The notes: a model not told the origin generated them from the sequence alone. A stretch of 64,000 nucleotides of DNA from Rheum nobile (GCA_027886185.1 WOAB01000583.1:7006001-7070000), one strand, 5' to 3'; counted from the first letter of the stretch, positions 10,788 to 22,118 are shown. Program-made: numbers and translations.

Positions 10788-11546
10788 CTACTGTTTGATT
10801 TCACTCTTAACAAGAGTAACATTTGGACTATGTGGGCCAATCATTATGTGTTGAAGGGAAGATCTGTGTGGGATGTGTCTCCTAAGCCTACTGACTCTTG
10901 GCTTTGGAAGACACTTCTCCTTCTTAAAGATCAACTTCTTCCTTTGACACAGAATTTTGAGCAGCTGCAACTCACCAAAACTAATGGCAATTTGGATTGT
11001 TCCAAACTTTATGGACTGTTAAAGTCTCCCAAGCCTGCTATCCCATGGTGTGGCTTGCTATGGACAGGGGCACAATCAAAAAATTGGTCATTTACTTGTT
11101 GGCTTGCTACTTTGAAGAGACTTCCCACTGCTCAGAAGCTGTTCAGATGGGGTATCATCAGTGATAACAAGTGTGTGTTGTGTGGTTTAGCTGAGGAATC
11201 AGAGGAGCATCTATGGTTTGATTGCAATATCTCTCGGCAAATCCTAGGCAGGGTTCTTTGTTGGCAGGGTATTAGTGTCACAAAAGGGAGCTTGATTGAA
11301 TGGTGGAACTGGTTTATTGCTTGCCAGAGAAAAGATAATAACATCTTCAAGAGTAAATTAATGGCCATTATCTGCACAGTTTACTACACTTGGAGACTTA
11401 GAAACAAGATTATCTTCCAAGAGGGTGTTGTGGATATTGATGGATGTGCTTTAGACATAATTCAGGCTTGCAAATTCAGGATTATGCACAAGCTTAAGCT
11501 GAGAGGAAGGCGTGGCAGGGCAATGAGGAGAAGACTTCATGTTTGA
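10788..11546 (+). pseudogene. LINE ORF2 C-terminal RT zinc-binding domain
   Basis: This is the C-terminal domain of plant LINE ORF2 (zf-RVT type). SWLWKTLL and WSFTCWLATLKRLPT precede a CCHC cluster in CVLCGLAEESEEHLWFDC (about C135, C138, H147, C152). The tail continues TWRLRNKIIFQEG and ends in a basic RRGRAMRRRLHV. The frame is open to the TGA at 11546. It has no start of its own: the first in-frame codons come from the LTR end. It is a decapitated 3' remnant of ORF2. Confidence 0.85.
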
Positions 11547-11748
11547 TTCCCTTGCCTTTCATTTGTATTGTGCTTTTCTGTTTTGTTTTGTAAATGAATT
11601 GGTGTATGTGTTTCCTTAGCTCTTTTGTTGTTTGTTGTCTTGATCGTATGGTTGTTGTTTTACTTGCTTAGTAAGCAAGCGTGTAACTAAGGACGTTAGG
11701 CCTTTTTCCTAACACTATCAATAAAGTTTAACCTTTGCTAAAAAAAAA
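10788..11748 (+). mobile_element. L1-type LINE, 3' portion with poly(A)
   Basis: This is the continuation of the LINE at 1-2506. It holds the C-terminal part of ORF2, a 200 bp 3' untranslated region with an AATAAA signal at 11719-11724, and an A8 tail at 11741-11748. The tail runs directly into the AT-rich minisatellite. Confidence 0.85.
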
Positions 11749-13325
11749 TCATAGTATATAACTAAATGATATAACCATAATATATAAGTATAGGATATAA
11801 CGATATGATATAACCAAATTGGATATAACTATAGAATATAACGATATGATATAACCAAATTGGATATAACCAAATTTGATATAACTATATGATATAACCA
11901 TAATATATATAACTATAGGATATAACGATATGACATAACCAAATTGGATATAACTATAAGATATAATCATAGTATATAGCTATATGATATGACCGAACTG
12001 AACATAATATATAAGATATAATCATAGTATATAATTATATGATATAGCCATAATATATAACTATAGGATATAACGATATGATATAACCAAATTGAATATA
12101 ACTATAAGATATAACTATAGGATATAACCAAATTGGATATAACTGTAGGATATAACCATAAGATATAACGAAATTGGATATAACGAAATTGCATATAACG
12201 ATATGATATAACCAAATTGGATATAACCATAGGATATAACTATAGGATATAACCATAAGATATAACGAAATTGGATATAACTATAAGATATAACCAAATT
12301 GAATTTAACTATATGATATAACCATAATATATAACTATAAGATATAACTATAGGATATAACGATATGATATAACCAAATTGGATATAACTATAAGATATA
12401 ACTATAGGATATAACGATATGATATAATCAAATTGGATATAACGATAAGATATAACCAAATTGAATTTAACTATATGATATAACCATAATATATAACTAT
12501 AAGATATAACTATAGGATATAACGATATGATATAACCAAATTGGATATAACGATATGATATAATCAAATTGGATATAACGATAAGATATAACCAAATTGG
12601 ATTTAACTATATGATATAACCATAATATATAACTATAAGATATAACTATAGGATATAACGATATGATATAACCAAATTGGATATAACTATAAGATATAAC
12701 GATATGATATAACCAAATTGGATATAACGATAAGATATAACCAAATTGGATTTAACTATATGATATAACCATAATATATAACTATAAGATATAACTATAG
12801 GATATAACGATATGATATAACTAAATTGGATATAACTATAAGATATAACTATAGGATGTAACCATAAGATATAGCAAAATTGGATATAACGATAAGATAT
12901 AATCATAGTATATAACTATAGGATGTAATCATAAGATATAACCAAATTGGATATAACGATAAGATATAATCATAGTATATAACTATAGGATATATAACGA
13001 TATGATATAATCAAATTGGATATAACCATAAGATATAACCAAATTGGATATAACTATATGATATAAACATAATATATAACTATAGGATATAATCATAATA
13101 TATAACCAAATTGGATATAACTATATGATATAGATCCAAACTCATATGATATAACCATAATATATAACCATATGATATAACGATATGATATAATCAAATT
13201 GGATATAATTATAAGATATAACAATAGTATATAACTATAGAATATAACAATAGTATATAACTATAGAATATAACCATAGTATATAAACATATGATATAAC
13301 CATAAGATATAACCATATTATAGTC
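11749..13325. repeat. AT-rich minisatellite of 11-15 bp GATATAAC units
   Basis: About 1.58 kb is made of variants of GATATAACNATA (11-13 bp) and GATATAACCAAATTG (15 bp). A higher-order unit is visible: the marker GAATTTAACTATATGATATA or its GATTTAAC form starts at 12301, 12463, 12600 and 12749, giving higher-order periods of about 162, 137 and 149 bp. The long open frames here (YIQFGYIISLYP-like) follow from the repeat having few stops in some frames and are not genes. Confidence 0.95.
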
Positions 13326-13329
13326 AAAT

Positions 13330-14264
13330 GCGGATTTTTTAAAAAATGACACAATTTTTTTTTTCTTTTTACGTGGCACCCCAAAACTTATAAATCGGTT
13401 CAAATGTTCAATAGTGAGTAATAAAGAAAAATCAAAGGTACAACCCATGTAACAACAATTCCAACCCGTTTTGACCAAAAAAACAAATCCAATCCGATAC
13501 AACCCATATAACCCCAACCCCTGTAAACTCCCCATCTCCTCTATCAACCCCAACCCCTGTATCAACCAGCCATTAAAGCCCCTGCATCTACCATCTTCCA
13601 TCTCCATCTTCAAACTCTCCATCTCCCAGAATAATCTCTCATCTCCATCTGCAAGCTTCGCAGTCATCCACTCACCCTCCACGCAGCATCGCAGACTCGC
13701 AGCCCTCCATCTCCATCTGCAAGCGTCACAGCCCTCCTCCCGCTCCGCCCTCCCCGCAGCGTCGCCCACCCACTGTTTCCGTCTCCTGACAAGATTTGCG
13801 TGAGTTCTACTAATTTTATCTCTACTAGTTTTAGCTGACTTTCCCAGGCTCTTACTGAATATGCTTTTAAAAATTTCCAATTGCATGTTTCTCCTTAGGT
13901 TTCTGCAACTCAAGAACTCACTTCGCATCCATCCCTCGCAGCAGGTACGAACCCTAAACCCTAAATTTCCAATTGCATGCTATGAATCTGCCCTTTGAGA
14001 GCTTAGTGCAGCTAGGAATAGATACTAGTCATTAATTAGGTCATTTCTGGTGCTATGAATCTGTCCTTTGAGAGCTTAGTTTGCATTAGGCAAGTGTGGC
14101 TGGGGTTTCAAGGACTTGTTAGCAATTTGCAGGATTTGATCATTGAAACTGTGTGTAGACTGTGCACAAATGCTTATTCATGCTTGCCTACTTTTTGAAC
14201 ATAACTGTGTGTAGACTGCACAAATGCTTATTCATGCTTGCCTACTTTTTGGTAGATAATTAGT
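13330..14264 (+). other. Upstream region and probable non-coding exon of the next gene
   Basis: A C-rich, CTCCATCT-rich stretch (13470-13800) looks like a plant 5' leader. A splice donor CAG/GTACGAACC sits near 13943. Two local duplications follow: GCTATGAATCTG-CCTTTGAGAGCTTAGT at about 13980 and 14050, and a tandem copy of about 60 bp around 14146-14255 (TGTGTAGACTG...GCCTACTTTTTG). Confidence 0.5.
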
Positions 14265-14764
14265 ATGGTTTCCCCACTCACAAGCGACGATAGTAGTGCC
14301 AAATCATTCATTGATCCTTATTTTGAGGTAATGTAGTATTAGCAATATTACCAAGTGAATTGAGGACCTATATTTTATGACAATTCTGACTTATTTATTT
14401 GCACTTGTAGCAATTTGACATGAGCACGTATGATGACACAATCTATGGTGTCCAAGAATCCGAGCCTAGGGCAAGGTTGTTTCAGGAGATTGCTAGGGAT
14501 TTGAGGGATCATATCCGAGAGGAAGAAGCTAGTCACATAGAGGAAGTGGCAGATCTTAAACGACAACTTCAACCAGAGCTCGCAAACGTCGGCTACTTGG
14601 ATTATTGCTACGAAGAACAGGCTAATCGTGTACGTGGATTAATTGAGGTTGTTGATTACCATTCAAACAATGCAAGGAATAAGGGATTATATGGTTGGGT
14701 AGTGACTATTATTCTTGTGTTTGTCTTGTTGTTTTTGGGGGTCTCTCACTTGTCTGTTGAGTAG
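14265..14764 (+). CDS. Unrecognised 138-residue protein with C-terminal membrane anchor
   Basis: I do not recognise this gene. ATG 14265 opens a 63 bp exon ending GAG/gtaatg at 14327. The second exon starts after TTGTAG at 14411, and the frame is kept (DPYFE-QFDMSTYDD). The middle is acidic and helical (EIARDLRDHIREEEASH), likely coiled coil. The last 25 residues include a strong hydrophobic segment (GWVVTIILVFVLLFLG) ending shortly before the stop, which suggests a tail-anchored membrane protein. No stop or frameshift interrupts it. The start is chosen because it gives a clean splice; ATG 14420 is the alternative. Expression is unproven. Confidence 0.55.
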
Positions 14765-15536
14765 TATGTCTCTTGGCATGTAGTACTTATAATATGTATT
14801 GCTTTTTATTTGTGGAGGAGATTTGGTGACTACCTCATCCTAGGGAGTTTTGCATATTTTAAACAGTTCCATGTCATCTAAGATGGTCATTATGTAAACA
14901 AATGAGTACAATTTGTATATTACAACTACTTGATTCTAGTATGTTTTTCTTAGTAATCTTTAGCCTTCAACCACTTGATTGTAGTATGTATTTCGGGATT
15001 TTTTAGTAAATTGCAAGTGCTTGATTCTCATATAAATATACATATATATAATATATATGATGGTTTTATATGAATTTGTAAATAAGATTTATACTTATAG
15101 TGCTTGCAAATTAATTTAGCAAATGAAACATTTAAATGGGTTTGCTGATGTTGAGTGTTCCAGACGTGATCTAGGGTGACTATAGGGTGATTTAGTTGGC
15201 TATGGCTACATGATTCTCCTTCCGGCAGGATTCTCATATAGGGTTGAGTGTTCCAGACGTGATCTAGGGTGACTGGATTGAGTGTTATAGGGTTTGCGTG
15301 TACCACACTTTAGGTTTAGTCAACTTTTATTTTCATATTATAAAACACAGATTAAAGCCATTTATCAACTTCAGTGTACAAAATCAACCATTTAGTCAAC
15401 TTTGCTGTTTGCATCGTTGTGATTTGGAGGGAAAAAATTGCATACATTTAGCTATAAAAACAAACAATACTGAACATAAATCCTACATCTTCCTTTCATA
15501 TCCTACATCTTCCTTTCATATTTTCAATTATAAAAA
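14765..15536. other. Intergenic, with a local 30-bp repeat
   Basis: AT-rich spacer. TTGAGTGTTCCAGACGTGAT, continuing into CTAGGGTGAC, occurs at about 15151 and 15244. A 19 bp tandem repeat (TCCTACATCTTCCTTTCAT) sits at about 15480-15520, just before the next open frame. I see no coding signal. Confidence 0.5.
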
Positions 15537-15857
15537 ATGGTGTCCAAAGCTAAGTTGAAGCATGCACGGAATCTGGTTGAAGTTCGGTTGTTCATGCGAG
15601 CATTGATCGAGAGTAAAAATGTGGGAAGGAAGGTAGTTGGAGATAATCTAACCAATTGTGGATGGCTTGAGACATTAGAGAGGATATTTATAGAAGAAAT
15701 CAACTACCAAGAGTATATTAGCGATCCCGAAGTACGTAGCGGCGTTCTTAGTGGAAAACGTGTTCCTGCTCTCCCCGTAGCCGACATGTCGCTTGTGAAG
15801 CATGAGTTCGAGCTTCGAAGGTCGCAACGCTTGAAGAAACGCAAGATCGAAGATTAG
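15537..15857 (+). CDS. Unrecognised 106-residue basic protein
   Basis: This is an uninterrupted frame from ATG 15537 to TAG 15857. I cannot assign a family. The protein is helical, with KAKLKHARNLVEVRLFMRAL at the start and LETLERIFIEEINYQEYI in the middle. It ends in a dense basic cluster, RRSQRLKKRKIED, that looks like a nuclear localisation signal. It lies 770 bp downstream of the tail-anchored protein gene on the same strand, so it could be a separate small gene or a 3' exon of one locus. The composition is gene-like compared with the AT-rich flanks. Confidence 0.45.
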   Translation: MVSKAKLKHARNLVEVRLFMRALIESKNVGRKVVGDNLTNCGWLETLERIFIEEINYQEYISDPEVRSGVLSGKRVPALPVADMSLVKHEFELRRSQRLKKRKIED

Positions 15858-17029
15858 TCGATGAGTCGTTTCACTTTTGGTTTCACTTTTGGTCTAGGCT
15901 TATCCATGTTCTAGGAATTTGCTCTTCTATTTTCACTTTTCTTGCCTTCCCTTGAAGTTTGAGATGTATTTTGGCCATAGAAATGAAACATTTAAATGAG
16001 TTTGCTGTGGTGCATTGGTAATATATGTTTCTTGGATGGTTGGATTTGGTGTTCTGTACTATCACACCCGGTCACTGGAGGCTGAATTTTTAATGGAAAT
16101 CAGTGTGTAGGTTGCTTACATCCTAGTTTTACCAGTTCCTGGGACAAGTGTTGAATTTTCTCTTCTGTTACTGATGTTTGCAAGTTCTGTGGCCCAATTC
16201 CTGCTTCCTTTGGAAACTTGTCTGAGCTTTAGTTTATTGATTTGTCATTAAAAAAGTTGAGAAAATGACCTTATCATTCCTGCTCATGGTAATGAGTATG
16301 TTCTCAAACCTGGTGCAGAAGCTACAAAAACGGGTTTGTATGGCATGATCTATGTGAATTCGTGCCTTAACATTCCTGCTCATGTACCATGAATTGCAAA
16401 CATTAAGTACAGAACTTGCTTCAACAACCTTGCCTTTGTTAATGGAAGATTTACTGGCAACAAGTTTTGCAGGTTCCTTAATGCCCACAAACTGAATACA
16501 AGATTCCCAAATAAAAACCATCAACCTAATAACATTGACTCGATTTCCAAGTTTTGCAACTCCTGAATTTGGCCTCCAATTGGTTCACTGGGTTGATACC
16601 ATACCAAAAGGCGTGTGCATGCCCAGTCTTCAGCTCGGTCCACAACTCGGCCGAGTTGTGGACCGAGTTCTTGTCTGTTCCCACCACTCGGTCTCTAGCT
16701 CGACCGAGTTATTCTTGGAGCTGATTCTTGCACACGGTGGTGGAGGTAGCTTCTTGGATTATTAAGTCGTTCGCTGCGCGTTGCTCTAACCAGGACACAA
16801 CCAAGCACAAGTGCAACTAAACCAAAAGGCAATAAATGGAAAGCTAGATCAGTCTAATCCAATTAAACTGGGCATTATCAATACATCAAGGACAAATATA
16901 TCCTACAATGCATACAACCAAGCTTGTTCAATTCAGTATTTTTTGGATCTAAAGCAATGATGTAGAGTATAGTACCTTCAATACATGGCTGCACATACTC
17001 CCCAGTTTCTACAATCTCATCCTTTCCAG
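15858..17029. other. Intergenic, no gene recognised
   Basis: No convincing coding exon. It holds the perfect palindrome at 16634-16667 with further CTCGG/CCGAG words just after it (about 16690-16710). An exon-like stretch on the minus strand (about 16965-17025, reading KDEIVETGEYVQPCIEG) could not be assigned. Confidence 0.4.
16634..16667. repeat. 34-bp perfect palindrome
   Basis: CTCGGTCCACAACTCGG is followed directly by its reverse complement, centred between 16650 and 16651. A shorter related CTCGACCGAG follows about 30 bp later. Confidence 0.85.
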
Positions 17030-17133
17030 TGCCACGACCATCTGAATTTCAGCTTCCATTGTCTAATGTCCCATATTGCAATCTTCATATCAACAGAGCA
17101 CGAGGCAAATACATTTTCCTCAATGGGGCTCCA
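17030..17133 (-). pseudogene. WD40-repeat exon fragment (GRWD1-like)
   Basis: After a minus-strand acceptor TTTGCAG the reading is WSPIEENVFASCSVDMKIAI then WDIR. It matches the WD repeat of glutamate-rich WD-repeat proteins (ribosome-biogenesis factors), where the usual text is WSPTE..VFASCS.D..I.IWD.R. After WDIR the similarity ends (QWKLKFRWSW), so only one repeat remains. There is no flanking gene structure, so it is a captured or relic exon. Confidence 0.55.
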
Positions 17134-17483
17134 CTGCAAATATTAGAGAAGAAAAAACAGAAACTAATCACTAAAGGAATTTGCAAACTCATATGTCAAT
17201 AATCATGTAGTGATCAAGCTATGACAAGCACCCGAGATAATGCAGCAGCTATAGGAAAATGATTTAACAATAAAAATGCAACAGCTATATGAAAATGCAC
17301 AGGAAACCAATTACCAGAAACTAGTCGTCCATAAACCACAGGGCTGAAGTGTCAATACAAGCAACCATAAATGAGACATAGTTGCATTGGAAAGGCTAAA
17401 AACAGTAGTAAAAATTTGACATGAAATTTGTCAGAAAATACAGCAATTGAACTGTAAGACAAAAAAGGAACTCAAGGTCTAGT

Positions 17484-17960
17484 CTAGGAAAAAATATAAT
17501 CACTTATGCAACTAGGAATGTCATAAAATTCTTCATAATTTGATCCTAACTGTAAAGAGTAATTGGCCAAAACATCCGCGACTGAGTTCACACCCTTCGA
17601 AATATGCTGGATATGCACCTCCCAATCATTACCCTGAATCAAGCGCCGACATTGTTCAATCAGGTGAAAATCATGGTGTGAAGGCAATGGCGTGGCCTTT
17701 AAGAGCTCGCAAACCACAGCTGAATCAGATTCTATAATTAGCCTAGGCAACCCCAATGGTACAACTACTTGTAAACCATGAAAAATTGCCCAAATTTCGG
17801 CAGTAAGTGCTTCACAATGACCACACAAGAATACATAAGCCTTCAAAAACGTGCCATCAGATAAGCATACGAGACCACCACCCCCACCTTCAGTCGGGTT
17901 ACCTTTGGAAACTCCAGCCGTATTAAGCTTGCACCAATCTTGTGGAAGAGGCTCGTTTAT
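17484..17960 (-). pseudogene. RNase H-like domain fragment of plant LINE type
   Basis: The frame runs from about 17960 and reads WCKLNTAGVSKGNPTEGGGG, then DGTFLKAYVFLCG, EALTAEIWAIFHGLQVV, LIIESDSAVV and HISKGVNSVADVLANYSL. These are the motifs of the RVT_3-type RNase H that ends many plant non-LTR elements. The expected first acidic residue is altered: KLNTAG replaces KLNTDG. No RT lies upstream, so this is an isolated remnant. Confidence 0.75.
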
Positions 17961-18071
17961 ATCAAGCTTGAAAGACTCGTGTGGAGGGGACTCATTTATA
18001 TTAATTTCCTATAACATATGTTACATACAGGTTAAATATTTCCATTAAGACATAATAAATTAACATTTGTA

Positions 18072-18664
18072 TTAAGACAATAAATAAAATATACTTGTAA
18101 CGAGACTGATTACCCTTTTTTTATCACATAACTCGGTAGTCTCACAGGGTAAGCATTCTGTATTGTTCTCCTTCTTCTTTTTCTTTGGACGAGAACCTTT
18201 CTCCGATGGGTGCGCTTGCCTGTTTTTTTGTGCCCGACCTCTACGTCTACGATCAACAGGATCCTTGAGAGCACCCACAACTGTATTCTTGCCTTTTGCA
18301 ATGTGCCTTTCATTATCTTCTTTTTTTTGCAGCCTTCTTCTCCCATAAACTCTACCACTTGGTGCCATGGAATTGTGAACAATGTTGCTACTAATGCCTA
18401 TCATTGACTCAAGTGTTTTTTGCATCTTATCCACTCCTTCTACGTAGGCATCATACGTAGAATCATTGTGCAAAGCCAAGGAGACCAAGTAGTCATTCTT
18501 AAGTGATAGATCCCGATACCTCTTCACTCGTTCACATTCATTTGGATCATAATATTAAACTTGAATTCTTTCGTATTCCCTAACAAGATTTTTCCTCCAA
18601 CGATCTAACACATATTTCTCGGGAATAGTTTTAATCTCTTCTATCTCAATCACTTGAACAATAT
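18072..18664 (-). pseudogene. FAR1-related gene, 3' part beyond the CACTA insertion
   Basis: This is the C-terminal continuation of the gene at 24204-25999. When one copy of the TAT duplication is removed, the frame continues directly: CKH joins IVQVIEIEEIKTIPEKYVL then DRWRK. This is the usual sequence after the SWIM finger in FAR1 proteins. A TAA follows at about 18555, after RIQV. Beyond it the same frame continues YYDPNECERVKRYRDLSLKN into a Lys/Arg-rich tail (KGSRPKKKKKEN). The TAA is either a nonsense mutation or an early end. Confidence 0.75.
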
Positions 18665-18679
18665 CACTACTACAAAAAT
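18665..18679. repeat. CACTA terminal inverted repeat, left
   Basis: CACTACTACAAAAAT starts directly after the TAT duplication. Subterminal AGCCCGG and GCCCGGGCT words follow at 18705-18960. Confidence 0.95.
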
Positions 18680-19557
18680 CACCTTTAACCCCGTGATAAA
18701 ATAGCCCGGATCACTTATATTTGGGCTATTAAGTGGTTACCATAATACAAATTTACAAATATTTGTTTTGGAACAAGTAAATATCCTGGATATATTGTGA
18801 TACGCCCGGGCTCTTTAATATGTAGCATTTTGAGCGCGGTAAGAAAATAGCCCGGGCGTGTTTTCAATGCTTCATATCCGGGATATTAAGTTTCATTATT
18901 ATTCCCCTCAAAAGAAAATAGCACGGAGCATACCCAACATGTAAAAGCCCGTGCTATTTAATCGTGCATCGCTACATTATATTTCCCGGACATATGACCA
19001 ACTGGGTTAAATTGATTTTATTTTTATTTTTAATCAAACAAAATAAGAGTTATTTCCAGTACTTCAGCGATATCTCTCGCTAAACAACCCTAGTCCACTT
19101 CATCCCAACGATTTGTCTTTTGCCATTGAAGCTCTACTGTTCATCTGCTTCAGTTGGTTGGTCCGGGCTTTGCGATTCTTCGTTAAAAAGTAAAAATCAA
19201 GTCTAAAGCCCTAACATTCCAGTTAATCCCCGCCACAATATCTCTTTTTTTTTTTTAAGCCGACAATATCTCTTCTTCAATTGGAGCACTATTGCGCTAG
19301 ATTTCATCTGCTTCAATTGGCTTGTGCTCTTGTTCAAAGTTTCTATGGTCGATTGGTGCTCCTTTTCGTTGTTTCTTCTGCTTCAGTTGGCTGGTGTTCA
19401 GTCGGCTTAGCCACATCTGGTACTCGATCTCAATTTAGGGTGGGGAGCCGCGCAAGATTGGGACTTCGACTGGAATGAGACGGAGCCGCGCAAGATTGGG
19501 ACTTCCAGCATCGACACCACGTGTACGATTTGGGGTATTGAGAAGAAAGTGACAGGA

Positions 19558-19705
19558 GGTTGAGCAGGACGAGGACGAGGAGGTCTTCAGCGACCGTGGA
19601 ATCTCCCCTGACGTTAAGCTCTTCGTCGGTAACCTTCCCTTCAGCACCGACAACACTCAGCTCGCTGGCTTGTTCGAGACCGCTGGTAATGTTGAGATGG
19701 TCGAG
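19558..19705 (+). pseudogene. Captured chloroplast ribonucleoprotein exon (RRM start)
   Basis: It reads VEQDEDEEVFSD, ISPDVKLFVGNLPF, TDNTQLAGLFETAGNVEMVE and ends at the donor GAG/gtatgc. LFVGNLPF is the RNP2 motif of an RNA-recognition motif, and the acidic lead-in is typical of cp29-type chloroplast RNA-binding proteins. The next exons of the same gene appear at 20050 and 21200, separated by foreign sequence. Only part of the RRM is present. Confidence 0.8.
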
Positions 19706-20049
19706 GTATGCATTCTTCTAGTAAATTGTAAATGTTAGCTTGTGGTGATTGTGTATGTTGTAGTGCGTAATTGTGATTTCATAGTATCAGGATGCAATTG
19801 ATGTTTTTAGGTGTTGTTTGTCATGTATAATCTCTTGACTTTTTGAAGGAGCCTTTTCATCTGGAACGTATATTAGTATTTGTGATTTTGTATACAATCC
19901 CACTGCTCTAGTAGCTATACTGGTTTAAGATTGGGTTGTCCTGTTCTATCTCTTCTGTTGTCTCTTCTAAGAAGCGCAAATACTGCTGAATGTGCTTGTT
20001 ATTGGTGTTACCATCAGTTCTATAGTGCTTAAATTTTATGTTACTGTAG

Positions 20050-20099
20050 GCTATAGATGATAAAGCGACTGGTATGAGCAGAGGGTTTGGGCTCTATAG
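20050..20099 (+). pseudogene. Captured chloroplast ribonucleoprotein, second exon (RNP1)
   Basis: After the acceptor CTGTAG the reading is AIDDKATGMSRGFG, the RNP1 region that follows VEMVE in cp29-type RRMs (usually YDKATGRSRGFGFV). The exon degenerates right after (GLYSPS). Confidence 0.7.
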
Positions 20100-20785
20100 C
20101 CCGTCAATTTCTCCAGGTTATATATAATGGTTTGATGGGTGAGATTTGTAGTTTCTAATTTTGCGGGTGAGAACATTGAGGTTTTTAGGTCAAGTGTTGA
20201 TGGTTTATGGATGTGTGCTTGTAGAACATTGTTTAGTGGAAACAGTAGTAGGTTTTCAGGTGCGGATTAGCTTTATTTGGTTGATAATTTGATTGAAGGT
20301 TTTCAGTGATCTGAATTGGTAAAACGGCTTAAATGTTGACCGCGATTGATGTAGTAGATCTTGGTTGACTGTTCTCTTGTAGTTGTGGAGCTAGTCTATT
20401 CTATTTATCATCTCTTTAGGATTAGTCAATTTACAAATTTATAGAGGAAGTATTGAATAACAAAAATAAAGAAGGGAAACAGCTGAAAAGACAAGAAAAT
20501 CCAAAAACTGTGGATCAACCAATCAACCCTATTTCTGAGCATTTGTGCCTTATTTGTTCCTGCACATGAAATCTCAAAAGATGATCTCTTTGATGGTTGC
20601 AGATCATCTCAATTCACATTGGAACCTCAGAAGTGTTATAGAAAACAAATCTAATATGGTCAAATTTCAAAATTTGTGTTGTGATAGTTCATGTTGTAAG
20701 TAGTCTGTAAATGTGCAAAAATAACTGTTCTTCTTACTGATTTGAAATGGGTGCTCTTGCATGTTGAAACATGAAAATTATTTAG

Positions 20786-20850
20786 GCAACAAGTTGGAAG
20801 CTTGATGAAGCTATTCAGCTATTTTATGTGGGAAATGAAGGAGGGCTTGC
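20786..20850 (+). pseudogene. Captured UBX-protein exon, UBA part
   Basis: After the acceptor TTTAG the reading is ATSWKLDEAIQLFYVGNEGG. This is the end of the UBA domain of plant UBX proteins (PUX7-like), which act as Cdc48 adaptors. It lies inside the split cp29 fragment. Confidence 0.7.
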
Positions 20851-20884
20851 TATTTTATCGTTCTTCTGTGATACAATGCTCCAG

Positions 20885-20990
20885 GAAAGGACATAAGAAA
20901 TGAATATGCTGGACTGAGCGATGGAGACAAAGTGCGCGCTCCTCTTCCTATGATAAGGGAAGCTCTTTATAATGATGCAATGATGTATGG
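20885..20990 (+). pseudogene. Captured UBX-protein exon, linker part
   Basis: It reads RNEYAGLSDGDKVRAPLP then IREALYNDAMMYG, ending at the donor TGG/gtatgc. The DxVRAPLPxxREALY text is characteristic of the linker after UBA in PUX7-like proteins, so this continues the exon at 20786. Confidence 0.65.
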
Positions 20991-21199
20991 GTATGCATCT
21001 GTTTTTTCCCTTTTAATTGTTATCCTTTCTTACAATAGGTTAGAACAGTTATGCCGCCTCTATACTCTAGATTCTCACTTCTTATTGTTTGGTAGATGGT
21101 TTACTAGCCTTATTATCTTGTACTAGTGATACCATTACTACATGGACAGAGATGCGAAGATTTAACAAAGGTCAATACTTGTTTGCTGCTTATTGACCC

Positions 21200-21256
21200 G
21201 TGACCATGTCTAGTGTTGAGGAAGCAAAAGCAGCTGTGCAACAGTTCATGGCTATG
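21200..21256 (+). pseudogene. Captured chloroplast ribonucleoprotein, third exon
   Basis: It reads VTMSSVEEAKAAVQQF, the C-terminal half of the cp29-type RRM (usually VTMSSVEEAEAAVQQFNGY). It is separated from the RNP1 exon by about 1.1 kb that contains the UBX fragment. Confidence 0.75.
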
Positions 21257-21775
21257 TAAATTCTCTTATTATTTTTGGTGTTACACTGTCACTGTTTTCT
21301 CATATTACTTGGCCATGTGTTATTTGTTCTGGTAATTTACTCATATTTGTGGTGATTATAGTTTTAAAATGTACAAGTCCAAAATGGCAACAAAGCTAAG
21401 ACTCAGATGATTGAAAGAAACACATAAGCACTGAAAAAGAGGATTTTCGGGTTTAGTTTTGTGATGCTTTTTAGTATAGAAATGCACTTGTTAGGTTTTG
21501 GTTGTTCCTACATTAAGATCAGCTTCAGCATTTTCTTTGAAACTGTGATGTGATCTGATCCCTTTTTAAATTGGAATCTTCAGCAATTTTTTTGTTAATT
21601 CTGATTGGTGCCTAGAGTTTGGCACCGATGAAGACTGTTCCAAAATGACTTTCACTATTGAGTATAAGCCGATAACCTACTATTTGACATAGCTAAATCT
21701 AACACTCCGCCTATTTTTCTTCTTCTTGTCTATGCCTTTGGTTATGGATATGTTATTGATTAGTTGATTTTGTAG

Positions 21776-21970
21776 GTTTTGGTAGTCCAAGAGAAGAATG
21801 GCATGTTAAGAAAATTGGGCGTGTGGAAATTCCCCACTGGAGTTGCCAATGAGGTATTTATCCATTAGTTCTACACAATTCTGCATTATGGTTTATGTAC
21901 TGAATGATGTAATTTTCAGGGAGAAGACACTGGTGACGCAGCCGTTAGAGAAGTCAAAGAAGAAACCAGA
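21776..21970 (+). pseudogene. Captured Nudix hydrolase fragment, two exons
   Basis: Exon 21776-21853 reads VLVVQEKNGMLRKLGVWKFP then TGVANE and ends at GAG/gtattt. Exon 21920-21970 begins after TTTCAG with GEDTGDAAVREVKEETR and ends at gtaagt. Joined, they restore a complete Nudix box (G-x5-E-x7-REVKEE) across the splice junction. The rest of the enzyme is absent. The NUDT2/8/10-like plant family is the closest fit. Confidence 0.85.
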
Positions 21971-22118
21971 GTAAGTGAAGCAGTTATTGGTGAGTTATGA
22001 GGGTTTTTGTTGGCTTAATAAGGGGTTGCTGTTATTGGCGAGTTATGAGAGCTTGCACTCATTCTGTTATTTGTCATTCTAGTTCTGTGAAATATGCCTT
22101 TACCGTCGCTCTCCTGTA

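Noticed and set aside
11749..13325. Minus-strand ORFs of 73-150 residues with YIQFGYIISLYPIV-type repeats
   Set aside because: They are translations of the AT minisatellite, whose units are stop-poor in that frame. There is no start context, domain or splice signal.
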